Origin: Manganitrophus sp963718695
GTDB taxonomy: Bacteria; Nitrospirota; Nitrospiria; SBBL01; Manganitrophaceae
Length of the DNA: 64,000 bases
Reading direction: 5' to 3'
Assembly (NCBI GenBank): GCA_963718695.1
Contig: OY970371.1
Coordinates: 3,224,001 to 3,288,000, forward strand
Each line of letters begins with the position of its first letter. Positions within the stretch are counted from its first letter, which is position 1. Shown here in pieces: positions 17,446 through 25,654 of this stretch. The notes below the pieces were generated by a model. It worked only from the letters and a program-made list of their open reading frames with translations, was not told where the DNA came from and did no database searches. Both the position numbers and the translations under genes were made by a program.

Positions 17446-17817
17446 TTAGGCCGCCGCCCGGTGTTGCATCCCCGCCATTCTTCGGCATGATTCGGCGCAG
17501 CGGCGGCAGGCATCGGCACACGCCTTCATCTGTGCATCGTCCCCGAACGCATCGCAATCCCGCGCACAGGCCTCGCAGACCTCCGCACAGACGGCGCAGG
17601 TTTGCGGATGCAGGTCGGATTGGCGGAGCATGAAGTTGGCGCTCGTCTGACAAATCTCAGCACAGTCGAGCAGCAATCGAATATGGCTCGGCTCCGCATG
17701 CCTTCCCCCCTTTTCCAGACAATACTGAACCGTCTCCAAACAGACGCTGTGACAATCAAGGCAATCTTTAATACATCGTTGCATCTCTTGATTCATCTGT
17801 TGAACCATCTGTGCCAT
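17446..17817 (-). CDS. Cytosolic four-helix-bundle copper-storage protein (Csp-like)
   Basis: 123 residues from ATG 17817 (GAGGAGG upstream); an extension to 17898 has no ribosome site. Sixteen Cys residues are spaced in CxxxC and CxxC patterns along four helices (CIKDCLDCHSVC, CAVCAEVCEACARDC, CADACRRCAESC), the arrangement of Csp1/Csp3 proteins that hold many Cu(I) ions inside the bundle. No Tat or Sec signal is present, so it is the cytosolic (Csp3) type. Transcribed toward the MscS-OtsA gene. Confidence 0.9.
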   Translation of the reverse strand: MAQMVQQMNQEMQRCIKDCLDCHSVCLETVQYCLEKGGRHAEPSHIRLLLDCAEICQTSANFMLRQSDLHPQTCAVCAEVCEACARDCDAFGDDAQMKACADACRRCAESCRRMAGMQHRAAA

Positions 17818-17986
17818 CAGACGCCTCCTCTTCTTCAACGTGATCGACTCAGAACTGTTCCCGCCGGTCGAAAGGGACCCGTCGGCGGCTTCGCCCACAG
17901 CGGCACCGTTATCTCATCCACTTTAATCAACACCACGGTGAATACAAGGAGCAATATTTATACCTGCATCTGAAGATTCCGACCGA

Positions 17987-19087
17987 TCAATGGGTGAAGT
18001 GGTCGGCTCCCCCCTTGAGTTGCTCGACCCGCTCCTTCCGCTCTTCCGGCGGCATCTTGATGAAAGCCACTTGCTCTTCAGTGGTCATCATCATCATCGC
18101 CATCGCTTCCTCCGGGTTCATCTGGAGCAATACCTGTTGTTGATCGATCGGGATCGGCGGCAGAGGATGGAGCGGCATCGTCTCCAGATCTTCCCTCGGC
18201 GACTGCATCAGATCGAGCTGGCGGTAGACCTCGTCCCGTTTGTCTTGAACCGACGGGTTCGTCAAAATATCCATATAAATGTCATGAAAGCTGTGGAGAT
18301 TGTCGAAGGTGGCGGCCACCTCGGGAAAACGCTCGGCAAAGGTGGGGGAGACTTCGTGCGCCATCGGCATATGCTTTGGAAGGCGCGAGGGATCGGTGAA
18401 CATTTTCTTAAATTCGCCAACGGCGGTGTCGATTTTGCGTCGGCGGAGCGCCGGGTCCGGCTCCAGCAACGCTTCATTTGCCACCAGCTGAAGCCAGTGA
18501 TATGCCCAGATCGCTCCGTTGAACTTCGGATATCGTTCCTTCCAGTAACCGGAGAAAGACTGCCCCTCCATCAATTCCATCGATTTGATCACCAGCGGGA
18601 AGACCCGCTCCGGCTCGGTCAGATAATAATTCAGCGCCGCGCGGATCGCCCCGCTTTTATCGCCGACCCGATCGTCGGAGAGAATGTCATAAACCTGCCG
18701 GTGGAGGAAATGGGTCCAGTCAAACGCCTTGTTCACCCGCCAGGCCAGCTTCACCGCCTCCGGCGCCACCGTCTCCTCGGAGGGGGCAAAGCGGGGGCGG
18801 GCTTGTTTGCCGAGAAACATCCGGGCCACCCGGTTGAAAAGCTCTTTTTCAATCCGCTCGATCGCTTTGGCTTCGTCTTTCGTGGTAATTAAAATTTCTG
18901 CAAGCTCTCCATGGCCGATGTCGATGATGTTGAGCATGGCGTTGAACTCGGGATAGGCCCTCTGCGTGGCAAAATTGTATTTCCCAGGCAGAAAAAAGAT
19001 CGACTCCCTTTTTTCGATCCGCGCCTCCGCCGGAAGAACGGCAGAAAAAAGAAGGAGGACCATCGAAAAGATTTTCAAAAATTTCAT
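17987..19087 (-). CDS. Exported protein of unknown function
   Basis: 366 residues from ATG 19087 (GAGGGGGGAAGG upstream). Signal peptide ending near LPAEARIEK. The mature part is mainly helical, with a Met-rich C-terminal section (NPEEAMAMMMMTTEEQVAF, PPEERKERVEQLKGG). No catalytic motif or known family recognised. It follows the barrel gene by 11 bp on the same strand, so the two are almost certainly co-expressed; it could be the periplasmic partner of that barrel. Confidence 0.75.
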   Translation of the reverse strand: MKFLKIFSMVLLLFSAVLPAEARIEKRESIFFLPGKYNFATQRAYPEFNAMLNIIDIGHGELAEILITTKDEAKAIERIEKELFNRVARMFLGKQARPRFAPSEETVAPEAVKLAWRVNKAFDWTHFLHRQVYDILSDDRVGDKSGAIRAALNYYLTEPERVFPLVIKSMELMEGQSFSGYWKERYPKFNGAIWAYHWLQLVANEALLEPDPALRRRKIDTAVGEFKKMFTDPSRLPKHMPMAHEVSPTFAERFPEVAATFDNLHSFHDIYMDILTNPSVQDKRDEVYRQLDLMQSPREDLETMPLHPLPPIPIDQQQVLLQMNPEEAMAMMMMTTEEQVAFIKMPPEERKERVEQLKGGADHFTH

Positions 19088-19098
19088 CCTTCCCCCCC

Positions 19099-19890
19099 TC
19101 AAAGTCCCCTTGGGAAAATCCAACGGGGAGAAAAAATATAGGACAGACCGGCCGTCATACCGAAATCGAGGTCTTCCGACCGGAGTGCATGAAAGAATCC
19201 GGCATCGAAGACCCATGTCGGTGTGATCTGAATCCGCGTTCCGAGATCATAGATAATTTCCCGCCGGCCGCCATCGATCGGGGCCGCCGCGTAGAGGTCG
19301 AACAGCAGCACGAAAAATTCGATGGGAGCGGTCCGCTCATAAGCAAGGCCGTACAAATACCGGTTCACGAGATCCCCCCCCTTCCCCGGGGCCTCTGTCG
19401 GACCGACCGTGTAGGAGCCGTTGAGGTGAACCCGGTTGAATCCGAACGTTTTGCTGACAATCATCTTGAGCGCGCCATGCGGATGATCCGCACCTTTATC
19501 CCCGGCGCCGAGGGTCAGCTCCGGACGAAAGGCGATTGCAGGCAGATCGAGACTCTCTTGATTGAGATTATAGAAAAGATGGATCTGGAAATGCCTGACG
19601 GCGTCGGTGGTTTCTCCGTCATCCACAATGGCCTCTTCTCCGCCGATGCCGATCTGCCAGTCTTTGGCAAACCCCCACTTGAGCTCCGGCTCAAAGGAGA
19701 GCTCCTCTCCCTCCTCCGGATGCAGGTTGTACCGCGAGCCGAATTGAAATTCAAACGCCCGAAACTCGATCGGCTGGGCATCTTCGATCGTGATCGGCCG
19801 TCCCGGATCGAGATTACGATAATCCGCCTGCCCGAAAGCCGGCCCGGACAGGCTCGCCAGGAAAATTAAAATCGATAAGAAATAGAACAT
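19099..19890 (-). CDS. Putative outer-membrane beta-barrel protein
   Basis: 263 residues: signal peptide (cleavage near GPAFGQ), then alternating short strands with aromatic girdles (FEFQFGSRYNL, LKWGFAKDWQIGIGG, FQIHLFYNLNQ, LDFGMTAGLSYIFSPRW). The pattern fits a 12-strand barrel of the phenol-degradation/transporter-like outer-membrane class. The final residues are not a canonical terminal Phe but a strand precedes them. Between a His-rich exported protein and an exported helical protein. Substrate unknown. Confidence 0.72.
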   Translation of the reverse strand: MFYFLSILIFLASLSGPAFGQADYRNLDPGRPITIEDAQPIEFRAFEFQFGSRYNLHPEEGEELSFEPELKWGFAKDWQIGIGGEEAIVDDGETTDAVRHFQIHLFYNLNQESLDLPAIAFRPELTLGAGDKGADHPHGALKMIVSKTFGFNRVHLNGSYTVGPTEAPGKGGDLVNRYLYGLAYERTAPIEFFVLLFDLYAAAPIDGGRREIIYDLGTRIQITPTWVFDAGFFHALRSEDLDFGMTAGLSYIFSPRWIFPRGL

Positions 19891-19935
19891 CAGATCCCCT
19901 CCATCAGAAATTGGATTTCTTGGATCGGAGGAAGA

Positions 19936-20322
19936 TCAAATTCGATAGACGGAATAGAGTTGATAGTAATCGGTGAGTAATCGGGGTAAGAAAGTGGATT
20001 CAAAAAAGTAACGAGCGCCATTCAATCGAGGGGAGCAGTCGCGGAGGACAGCCGTCGATGGAACCGGTCCCGCTTGGCTCAAGAACCAATCCGAACCGAG
20101 ATCGCTCTTGGTGTACGAAATCGACCCGGTGCAGGAATGCTCCGTCCCCTTGGAGGCATGGTGGGTATCGGTTGTCTCCGAAGGACCGTGTGAGGCAGCG
20201 TGCGCTTCAGCCGCTTCTGCAGCGGGAGGGGCACCCTCCCAGGGACAGATGCCCCAGATAAAAAACCAGATGACCAAAAAAAGAGGATTAAGATAGATGA
20301 ATGCAGCGCGTTGTGTTCTCAA
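19936..20322 (-). CDS. Small His-rich exported or membrane-anchored protein
   Basis: 128 residues, TTG start at 20322 behind AAAAAGGAAACG. N-terminal transmembrane/signal segment (FLVIWFFIWGICPW), then an Ala/His-rich stretch (AEAHAASHGPSETTDTHHASKG) that could bind metal. Two Cys follow (HSCTG, LRDCS). No family recognised. The start lies 47 bp after the crcB stop and the barrel gene follows after 45 bp. A possible internal promoter (TTGACA overlapping the crcB stop, 20368-20373, with TAGTGT 18 bases on) means it may be expressed apart from crcB. Confidence 0.6.
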   Translation of the reverse strand: MRTQRAAFIYLNPLFLVIWFFIWGICPWEGAPPAAEAAEAHAASHGPSETTDTHHASKGTEHSCTGSISYTKSDLGSDWFLSQAGPVPSTAVLRDCSPRLNGARYFFESTFLPRLLTDYYQLYSVYRI

Positions 20323-20369
20323 ATTCGTTTCCTTTTTCGTTCAACACTAGACCAGGGGGAACCGCCTTG

Positions 20370-20744
20370 TCAACCGACTCTTCCCAGGAAAATGCCGAGT
20401 CGAACGGCAAGCAGGCCGACGGCGACACTGAGCAAGACATTCAAAAACGCCAGCCCAAAGCTCCCCTCTTCCATCAGTTTATGTGTTTCGTATCCAAAGG
20501 TTGAAAACGTCGTGTAGGCTCCGACAAAGCCGACAGCAATCAACAGACGCCAGTGGGGCTGGGCGACCCACCGTTCGGTGAGGGTGGCGGCGAAGAGTCC
20601 GAGGATAAAACTCCCGCTCACGTTAATGACCAAGGTTCCATAAGGAAAGAGCCCCCCCATCCTCCGGCTGACCCAGCTATCCACCAGATAGCGCGCCATC
20701 GCCCCGAAGAACCCTCCCAGCCCCACCATCAAATAGTTAATCAT
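20370..20744 (-). CDS. crcB: Fluoride channel CrcB/Fluc
   Basis: 124 residues, four transmembrane helices, with Fluc motifs GGFFGAMARY, GTLVINVSGSFILG and GFVGAYTTFSTF (central sodium-site and Phe-box region). Dual-topology dimers export fluoride across the inner membrane. The ribosome site CAAGGAGGCGG precedes the ATG. Upstream on the same strand lie a fluoride riboswitch, an overlapping terminator and a consensus promoter, giving fluoride-induced expression. Confidence 0.97.
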   Translation of the reverse strand: MINYLMVGLGGFFGAMARYLVDSWVSRRMGGLFPYGTLVINVSGSFILGLFAATLTERWVAQPHWRLLIAVGFVGAYTTFSTFGYETHKLMEEGSFGLAFLNVLLSVAVGLLAVRLGIFLGRVG

Positions 20745-20782
20745 CCGCCTCCTTGCAATCTAAGCGAGGATCTCTTCAGAGA

Positions 20783-20824
20783 TAAAAAAACTCCTACCCA
20801 AGTTTTACACACTCAAGTAAGAGT
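20783..20824 (-). terminator. Riboswitch-controlled intrinsic terminator of crcB
   Basis: ACTCTTACTTGAGT pairs with ACTTGGGTAGGAGT around a 7-base loop (14 pairs including G-U), followed by seven U. Its 5' arm reuses the ACTCTTAC end of the fluoride aptamer, so aptamer folding and termination exclude each other. Confidence 0.85.
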
Positions 20825-20868
20825 CATCAGCCCATTTTCATCGGGCGGCTCCGAACCCCATCGCCCTT
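20817..20868 (-). ncRNA. Fluoride riboswitch (crcB motif)
   Basis: Minus-strand RNA begins GGGCGATGGGGTTCGGAGCC and ends GGGCTGATGACTCTTAC, matching the conserved GGCGAUGG...UUCG...GCUGAUGACUC core of the crcB motif. It lies 73 bp upstream of crcB with a terminator overlapping its 3' end. Fluoride binding should prevent termination. Confidence 0.93.
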
Positions 20869-20882
20869 TTCGAATGAAGCAG

Positions 20883-20911
20883 ATTATATTCGGACCCCGC
20901 GACCCTGTCAA
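20883..20911 (-). promoter_or_regulatory. Consensus sigma-70 promoter for crcB
   Basis: Minus-strand TTGACA, exactly 17 bases, TATAAT: a perfect consensus. The expected start site is a few bases before the riboswitch. Confidence 0.9.
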
Positions 20912-21236
20912 CCTCTTTACCACCCTGTCCGCATGGCAAACTTTTTTAATACAAACCTGCAAGGGGGATATGACCCTCCAGACCATGAGCCGTCGCTCCG
21001 GATGGACGGCCTTATCACTGAAATAAATTTTTCCCTTACAATGACAAAATTGTAACCCGTTTAGGAAACCTTCTACACAGTGCTTTATCCTTTGCACTTT
21101 ATTTTGATCGTCCGTTTTAACTATACTATTGAAATAACGGCAGAAAACATTTAATACCACACTGGCATTTTAATTGCTTTCATTTGGAGCCTGTCATTAA
21201 AATCCTGGAGCGCATCCAAAAGGAAGGTCAATTCAA
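20912..21236. other. AT-rich intergenic region with possible structured RNA
   Basis: No gene. Two adjacent hairpin-forming segments (about 20962-20985, GGGGG...CCCTCC; about 20993-21014, GCCGTC...GACGGC) precede the fibronectin-type gene. They do not match a riboswitch class I can recall. A ribosome site AAGGAAGG is at the 3' edge. Confidence 0.35.
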
Positions 21237-21789
21237 ATGGAATTCATCCCCTTTTTCTTTAAAAAGAACCAATCGAATTTCTGGAATAAACATTACCAAT
21301 CGTATAAAAATAAGATCATGAACGGTTTAATCGTTTTTATCATTCTGTTCGGCTCGACCCCGCTCCTCTTTGCGGATGACGCCATTCTCTCATGGGATCC
21401 GAGCCCGGATACCGACATCGTCGGGTACAAACTTTATTACGGGACGGACTCCGGTCAATACACCGAATCGATCGAACGTCGGGAATACGACCAGCTATAC
21501 CCTCTCGGTAGTTACGCCGGGAATGTATTACTTCGCCGTCACCGCCTACGAGCTCGACCAACACGAAAGCAGCTTCTCCAACGAGGCCTCCAAAGAGATG
21601 AACGGTCCCCCATCCGCCTCGCCGAGCGGAGACGGGGGCGGCGGCGGGGGATGCGCCCTGCGGCTCCCAGGGCACGGAGAAGGCCATCCGCGGGATTCGG
21701 CCGAAATGCTGGCAATCGCCGCGATCATCTTCTTTCTGGCCGCAAAGAAATTCTTCCGTTCTTTTTCCAGATCTCGGCCTCAGACATAA
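21237..21789 (+). pseudogene. Fibronectin type III exported protein with frameshift and C-terminal sorting-like tail
   Basis: The first frame (ATG 21237, AAGGAAGG upstream) encodes a signal segment and the start of an FN3 domain (AILSWDPSPDTDIVGYKLYYG). The domain continues only in the +1 frame (VGNTTSYTLSVVTPGMYYFAVTAYE). The break is at about 21474-21478, where one extra A in GATCGAACGTC explains the shift. The tail reads a poly-Gly run and Cys (GDGGGGGGCAL), a hydrophobic helix (MLAIAAIIFFLAA) and basic residues, the layout of a C-terminal cell-surface sorting signal. Either a recent pseudogene, a sequencing error or programmed frameshifting; the first two are likelier. Confidence 0.7.
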
Positions 21790-21865
21790 CTAAAGAATCG
21801 CCCGCCTCTCTCCTCCATCTGCAAGATGACCTCCCCATCGATCGGATTAATTCTCCTCTTCGACC

Positions 21866-21895
21866 TTGACAGTCCCTCAACCCATGGTGTATCTC
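21866..21895 (+). promoter_or_regulatory. Promoter for the luxE-luxC-aminotransferase operon
   Basis: TTGACA (21866-21871), 18 bases, TATCTC (21890-21895). The predicted start is next to the ATG at 21904. Confidence 0.55.
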
Positions 21896-21903
21896 TCAAT
21901 ACT

Positions 21904-22971
21904 ATGAGAGAGAAAATCATGGCGTTGATTCGCGCAAAAGAGGCACCCGTTTCGGAGGAGCGTTTTAATGACGCGGCGCTGCGGCTCTTCCGTTATCAAT
22001 TCGATCACAATCCCCGCTACCGCCAGTTTTGTCTCTCCCAAGACAAGGACCCCGAAGCCATCCAAACCTGGGAGGAGATCCCCCCTCTTCCGGTCATGGC
22101 CTTTAAACTCGCGGAAATTTCGTGTCGACCCGTGGGCGAGGCCATGCGGGTATTTCAATCGAGCGGGACCACCGGAAGGGAAAAAAGCCGGCATGCTCTG
22201 TTTGACCTCGGCCTCGCCAAAGAGGCGATCAGCTCCCACTTCAGACGACACCTGCTGCCGGAGGGAAAGCGCATACGAATGGCCATCCTGACCCCCTCGC
22301 CCATAGAGGCGCCGGACTCCTCCTTGTCCCACATGATGGAAGTCGTTCGCGACGCCGTTGGAACCGAGAAGAGCCGGTACTATATTGAAGAAGGCCGGCT
22401 TAATGCGAAAGGCCTGGCGGACGATCTCTCCGACCTGCAGGAACCGGTCGCCCTTCTGGGAACCTCGTTTTCTTTCGTTCATTTCCTCGATTTCTTAAAA
22501 GCGCAGGCCCATCCGCTCTCCCTTCCCCAGGGAAGCCGATTGATGGATACCGGCGGCTTTAAGGGGAAATCGAGAGAAGTGCCGCGCGAGCAGCTTTATG
22601 CGTCGTACGAAGCGTTTTTGGGGCTTCGCCCCGAGAATTGTATCAATGAATATGGGATGGCCGAAATGACCTCGCAATTCTACGACGGCACCGTCGGCCG
22701 GAAGCGCCCCCGCGTCTACACCGCTCCGCCTCAGCTCCGAACCCGCCTTCTTCATCCGGAGACGCTGCAACCGGTTCAGAGAGGAGAGGTCGGGCTGCTC
22801 GCCCATTATGACCTGGCCAACATCGATTCCGTGATGGCGATTCTCACGGAAGATCTCGGCCGAGCGGGGGAGGGAGGGTTTGTCCTCCTCGGCCGCGCTT
22901 CCGGCTCGGCCGCCAAAGGGTGTTCGATCACGTTGGATCAGCTGCTTCAAATGGAGGCCGGAAAGGAATGA
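21904..22971 (+). CDS. LuxE-like acyl-protein synthetase
   Basis: About 355 residues of the LuxE domain, an acyl-activating enzyme that adenylates a fatty acid and holds the acyl group on a Cys. Visible: nucleotide loop VFQSSGTTGREKSRH, LMDTGGFKGK, NEYGMAEMTSQFYD, and near the C-terminus GRASGSAAKGCSITLDQLL with Cys340 at the position of the acyl-carrying Cys. ATG 21904 is preferred; 21919 is also possible (GAGAGA upstream), and the frame extends to 21826 without a ribosome site. The stop overlaps the LuxC start. No luciferase (luxAB) or thioesterase (luxD) gene is nearby. Confidence 0.85.
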   Translation: MREKIMALIRAKEAPVSEERFNDAALRLFRYQFDHNPRYRQFCLSQDKDPEAIQTWEEIPPLPVMAFKLAEISCRPVGEAMRVFQSSGTTGREKSRHALFDLGLAKEAISSHFRRHLLPEGKRIRMAILTPSPIEAPDSSLSHMMEVVRDAVGTEKSRYYIEEGRLNAKGLADDLSDLQEPVALLGTSFSFVHFLDFLKAQAHPLSLPQGSRLMDTGGFKGKSREVPREQLYASYEAFLGLRPENCINEYGMAEMTSQFYDGTVGRKRPRVYTAPPQLRTRLLHPETLQPVQRGEVGLLAHYDLANIDSVMAILTEDLGRAGEGGFVLLGRASGSAAKGCSITLDQLLQMEAGKE

Positions 22972-24326
22972 AAGGATATTATCTTTCCGCACGCTCCGTC
23001 GCCGAAGAGCAGAACGAAGCGCACGGTATCCCATTGGCGATGCCGCTCCTTTCGGAATCGGATTTGATCGAAATCTCAAACCGCCTGATCGAAGCTCAAA
23101 AAAGGCTGGCGGCGGAGTCGATCTTCAAGATCGTCGACTGGATCGACGCGGCCGCATGCTGTTGGGCCGATCCGGCCGATTCAATCCGCCAAGAGGCCGA
23201 GTCCCTTCTTCCGATCATTACGGGTGATTCGCCCGAGATGGTCCGATTCACCCTCGACGATCTCTTCAAACACCTGACCCGTCCGGTCCTCCTCCAGCTG
23301 TTGGAGGCGGAAGTCGGCGATCCGACCCTGCTCGATCAGTTTCGCCCGAAAGCGAAAGGGGTCGGATTTACCCGGGCATTCGGTCCCCGGCTCACCGCTC
23401 ATATCCTTCCGGGGAATCTGGCCGGCACCGCGGTTTTCAGCCTGGTTTGCAGCCTGTTGGCCAAGTCGGCCAGCCTGGCCAAGGTCAGCCGGGAAGAGTT
23501 CCTCCTGCCGGTCCTCTTCGCCCGGTCGCTGAGGAAAATACGTCCCGAGCTGGCGGAGAGCCTGGCGGTGCTGACCTGGGAGAACAGCGCGATCGATCTC
23601 ACACGGACGGTCTTTCAAAAGGCCGACCTGGCGATTATTTACGGCGCCGATGAAACGATTGAAACCCTTCGGAAAGAAATCCCTCCGTCGACACGGACGA
23701 TTTTTCACGGCCATCGGTTGAGCCTGGGGGTGATCGCGCGGGAATCGATCAATAAAGATTGCGCAGAGCAGGCAGCCACCGATATCGCCCTCTATGATCA
23801 ACGGGGATGTCTCTCGCCCCATCTTTATTATGTGGAAGAAGGAGGCGCCGTCCCGCCGCTCGACTTCGCCCGATGGCTCGCCCAATCACTCTATGTCGCC
23901 TCGTATCAGCTCCCGAAAGGGGCCACGACCTCCGCCGAGGCCGCCCAGATCCAGCAGCTTCGCGGCGCAATCCCATTGAAGGGCGGGCAGGTTTTCCCAA
24001 GTCCATCCGGTCTTGACTGGACCGTTCTCTATGATCCCGATCCGCACTTTTCGATCTCTCCTCTCGCGCGAACGATTTGGATTAAGCCGGTCAAGGACCT
24101 CTCGGAGATTGCGGGCCATCTCGAGTCGATCCGTCCCTATCTTCAGGCGGTCGGCCTGGCCATCCCGCAGGAGCGTCAGACCGATGCGATCCTCTCTCTG
24201 GCAAGAATGGGGGTCAATCGCATCTGCGCCATCGGAAAAATGCAGAAGCCGCCGCTCACCTGGCACCACGACGGCCGCTTCCGCCTCCTCGATCTCCTCC
24301 GCTTCGTCGACTGGGAGAATACGTGA
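22968..24326 (+). CDS. LuxC-like acyl reductase (aldehyde-forming)
   Basis: 452 residues, ATG 22968 overlapping the luxE stop as ATGA. Belongs to the LuxC family of the aldehyde dehydrogenase superfamily: GPRLTAHILPGNLAGTAVF-type nucleotide-binding region and the active-site segment DQRGCLSPH with nucleophile Cys281. It reduces an enzyme-bound or CoA acyl group to an aldehyde with NADPH in the family. Sandwiched between an acyl-activating enzyme and a transaminase with overlapping ends, it should supply an aldehyde to the latter. Substrate chain length unknown. Confidence 0.87.
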   Translation: MKGYYLSARSVAEEQNEAHGIPLAMPLLSESDLIEISNRLIEAQKRLAAESIFKIVDWIDAAACCWADPADSIRQEAESLLPIITGDSPEMVRFTLDDLFKHLTRPVLLQLLEAEVGDPTLLDQFRPKAKGVGFTRAFGPRLTAHILPGNLAGTAVFSLVCSLLAKSASLAKVSREEFLLPVLFARSLRKIRPELAESLAVLTWENSAIDLTRTVFQKADLAIIYGADETIETLRKEIPPSTRTIFHGHRLSLGVIARESINKDCAEQAATDIALYDQRGCLSPHLYYVEEGGAVPPLDFARWLAQSLYVASYQLPKGATTSAEAAQIQQLRGAIPLKGGQVFPSPSGLDWTVLYDPDPHFSISPLARTIWIKPVKDLSEIAGHLESIRPYLQAVGLAIPQERQTDAILSLARMGVNRICAIGKMQKPPLTWHHDGRFRLLDLLRFVDWENT

Positions 24327-25519
24327 CCTCCCTTCGCCGACGCTTCCGACGATACGTCTGTCAAACCTCCCCTGACCCGATCGGCCTCGAAATCGATCAT
24401 GCCTCCGGCTCCTATCTTTATACGACCGACGGCAAGTCGTATCTCGACTTCATTTCCGGGATCGGCGTCGCCAACATCGGGCATACCAATCGGGCGGTGG
24501 TCCAGGCGATCAAAGCCCAAGCTGGAAAATACCTCCACGTCATGGTTTATGGAGAGTATATCCAATCGCCCCAGGTCGATCTGGCCACCCGATTGGCCCA
24601 GCTTCTCCCGAAAGGGCTCTCTCAAGTCTATTTCACCAACAGCGGAACCGAAGCCAACGAAGGAGCGCTCAAGCTTGCGAAGAAAGCGACCGGCCGAAAA
24701 CGGCTGATCAGCTTCGAGGGAAGCTTCCATGGCGATACCCACGGCGCCTGCTCGGTGACCGGACGGGAAGTTTACCGGAAGCCGTTTGAGCCGCTCCTTC
24801 CGGGGGTAAGCTTTCTTCCGTTCAACAACCTTGATGCCCTGAAACAGATCGACGATTCTGTCGCCGCCGTCATCACCGAGCCGATTCAAGGAGAAGGGGG
24901 GATGCGAATCCCCGACGATCGCTTCCTTCCCGCGCTTCGGGCCCGCTGCACCGAGGCCGGCGCGTTGTTGATTTTCGACGAGGTTCAGACCGGTTTCGGC
25001 CGAACCGGGACACTCTTTGCGATGGAACATTGGAAGGTGGTTCCCGATATCCTCACCCTTGCGAAGTCGATGGGGGGCGGCATGCCGCTCGGCGCCTTCA
25101 TTTCAAGCCCCAAGATCATGAAGAGCCTCTCGGTCGACCCGCCCCTTTCGCATGTGACCACTTTCGGCGGCCACCCGGTCTGTTGCGCCGCGGGGCTGGC
25201 GAGCTTGAATTTTATCATCGAAAACGATCTCCCCGGACGGGCCGACAGGATGGGAGAGAAGCTTCGGGCCGCCCTGCGGAAGCTCGGTCAAGAGATCGAA
25301 ACCATCCGCGCCGTCCGCGGCAAGGGCCTGATGATCGGCCTGGAACTTTCCAATCAGAAGGAAACCGCCCGGTTCGTCCAACGTTGCCTGAAGGCCGGAT
25401 TGATCCTCGGCTGGACCCTCCACACGAATACCGTCGTCCGAATCGCCCCTCCGCTGAGCCTCTCGGAGAAAGAAATGCGGGAAGGACTTCGAATCATCGA
25501 AAAGGCTCTCCGAAAATAG
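24323..25519 (+). CDS. Class III PLP aminotransferase (LuxE/LuxC-linked)
   Basis: 398 residues, GTG 24323 overlapping the luxC stop as GTGA. Fold-type I, class III signature: FTNSGTEANEGALKLAKKATG, ITEPIQGEGGMRIP, LLIFDEVQTGFGRTG and Schiff-base Lys in LTLAKSMGGGMPLGA. Relatives include acetylornithine, 4-aminobutyrate and diamine transaminases. The tight coupling with LuxE and LuxC suggests that it aminates the aldehyde they make (giving an alkyl amine) rather than serving arginine synthesis. That assignment is inference from gene order. Confidence 0.85.
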   Translation: MTSLRRRFRRYVCQTSPDPIGLEIDHASGSYLYTTDGKSYLDFISGIGVANIGHTNRAVVQAIKAQAGKYLHVMVYGEYIQSPQVDLATRLAQLLPKGLSQVYFTNSGTEANEGALKLAKKATGRKRLISFEGSFHGDTHGACSVTGREVYRKPFEPLLPGVSFLPFNNLDALKQIDDSVAAVITEPIQGEGGMRIPDDRFLPALRARCTEAGALLIFDEVQTGFGRTGTLFAMEHWKVVPDILTLAKSMGGGMPLGAFISSPKIMKSLSVDPPLSHVTTFGGHPVCCAAGLASLNFIIENDLPGRADRMGEKLRAALRKLGQEIETIRAVRGKGLMIGLELSNQKETARFVQRCLKAGLILGWTLHTNTVVRIAPPLSLSEKEMREGLRIIEKALRK

Positions 25520-25559
25520 CCCCGATTGCAAACCAAGGGGTTGCGTCCGGCTCACCCCA

Positions 25560-25576
25560 TTCCCGGAATCCGGGAA
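25560..25576. terminator. Hairpin between the aminotransferase and antiporter genes
   Basis: TTCCCGG-AAT-CCGGGAA, seven pairs, 41 bp after the aminotransferase stop; no U-tract. Could end or protect the operon transcript. Confidence 0.35.
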
Positions 25577-25654
25577 CCGAATTACTCATTCCAAAACCCT
25601 CTATTTTAAAAAGAGTCTGCTACAATAAGGGAATCCCAATAAGAGATATACAGA

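Noticed and set aside
21904..24326. Bioluminescence operon
   Set aside because: LuxE and LuxC homologues only; no luciferase subunits or acyl transferase, and the third gene is a transaminase.
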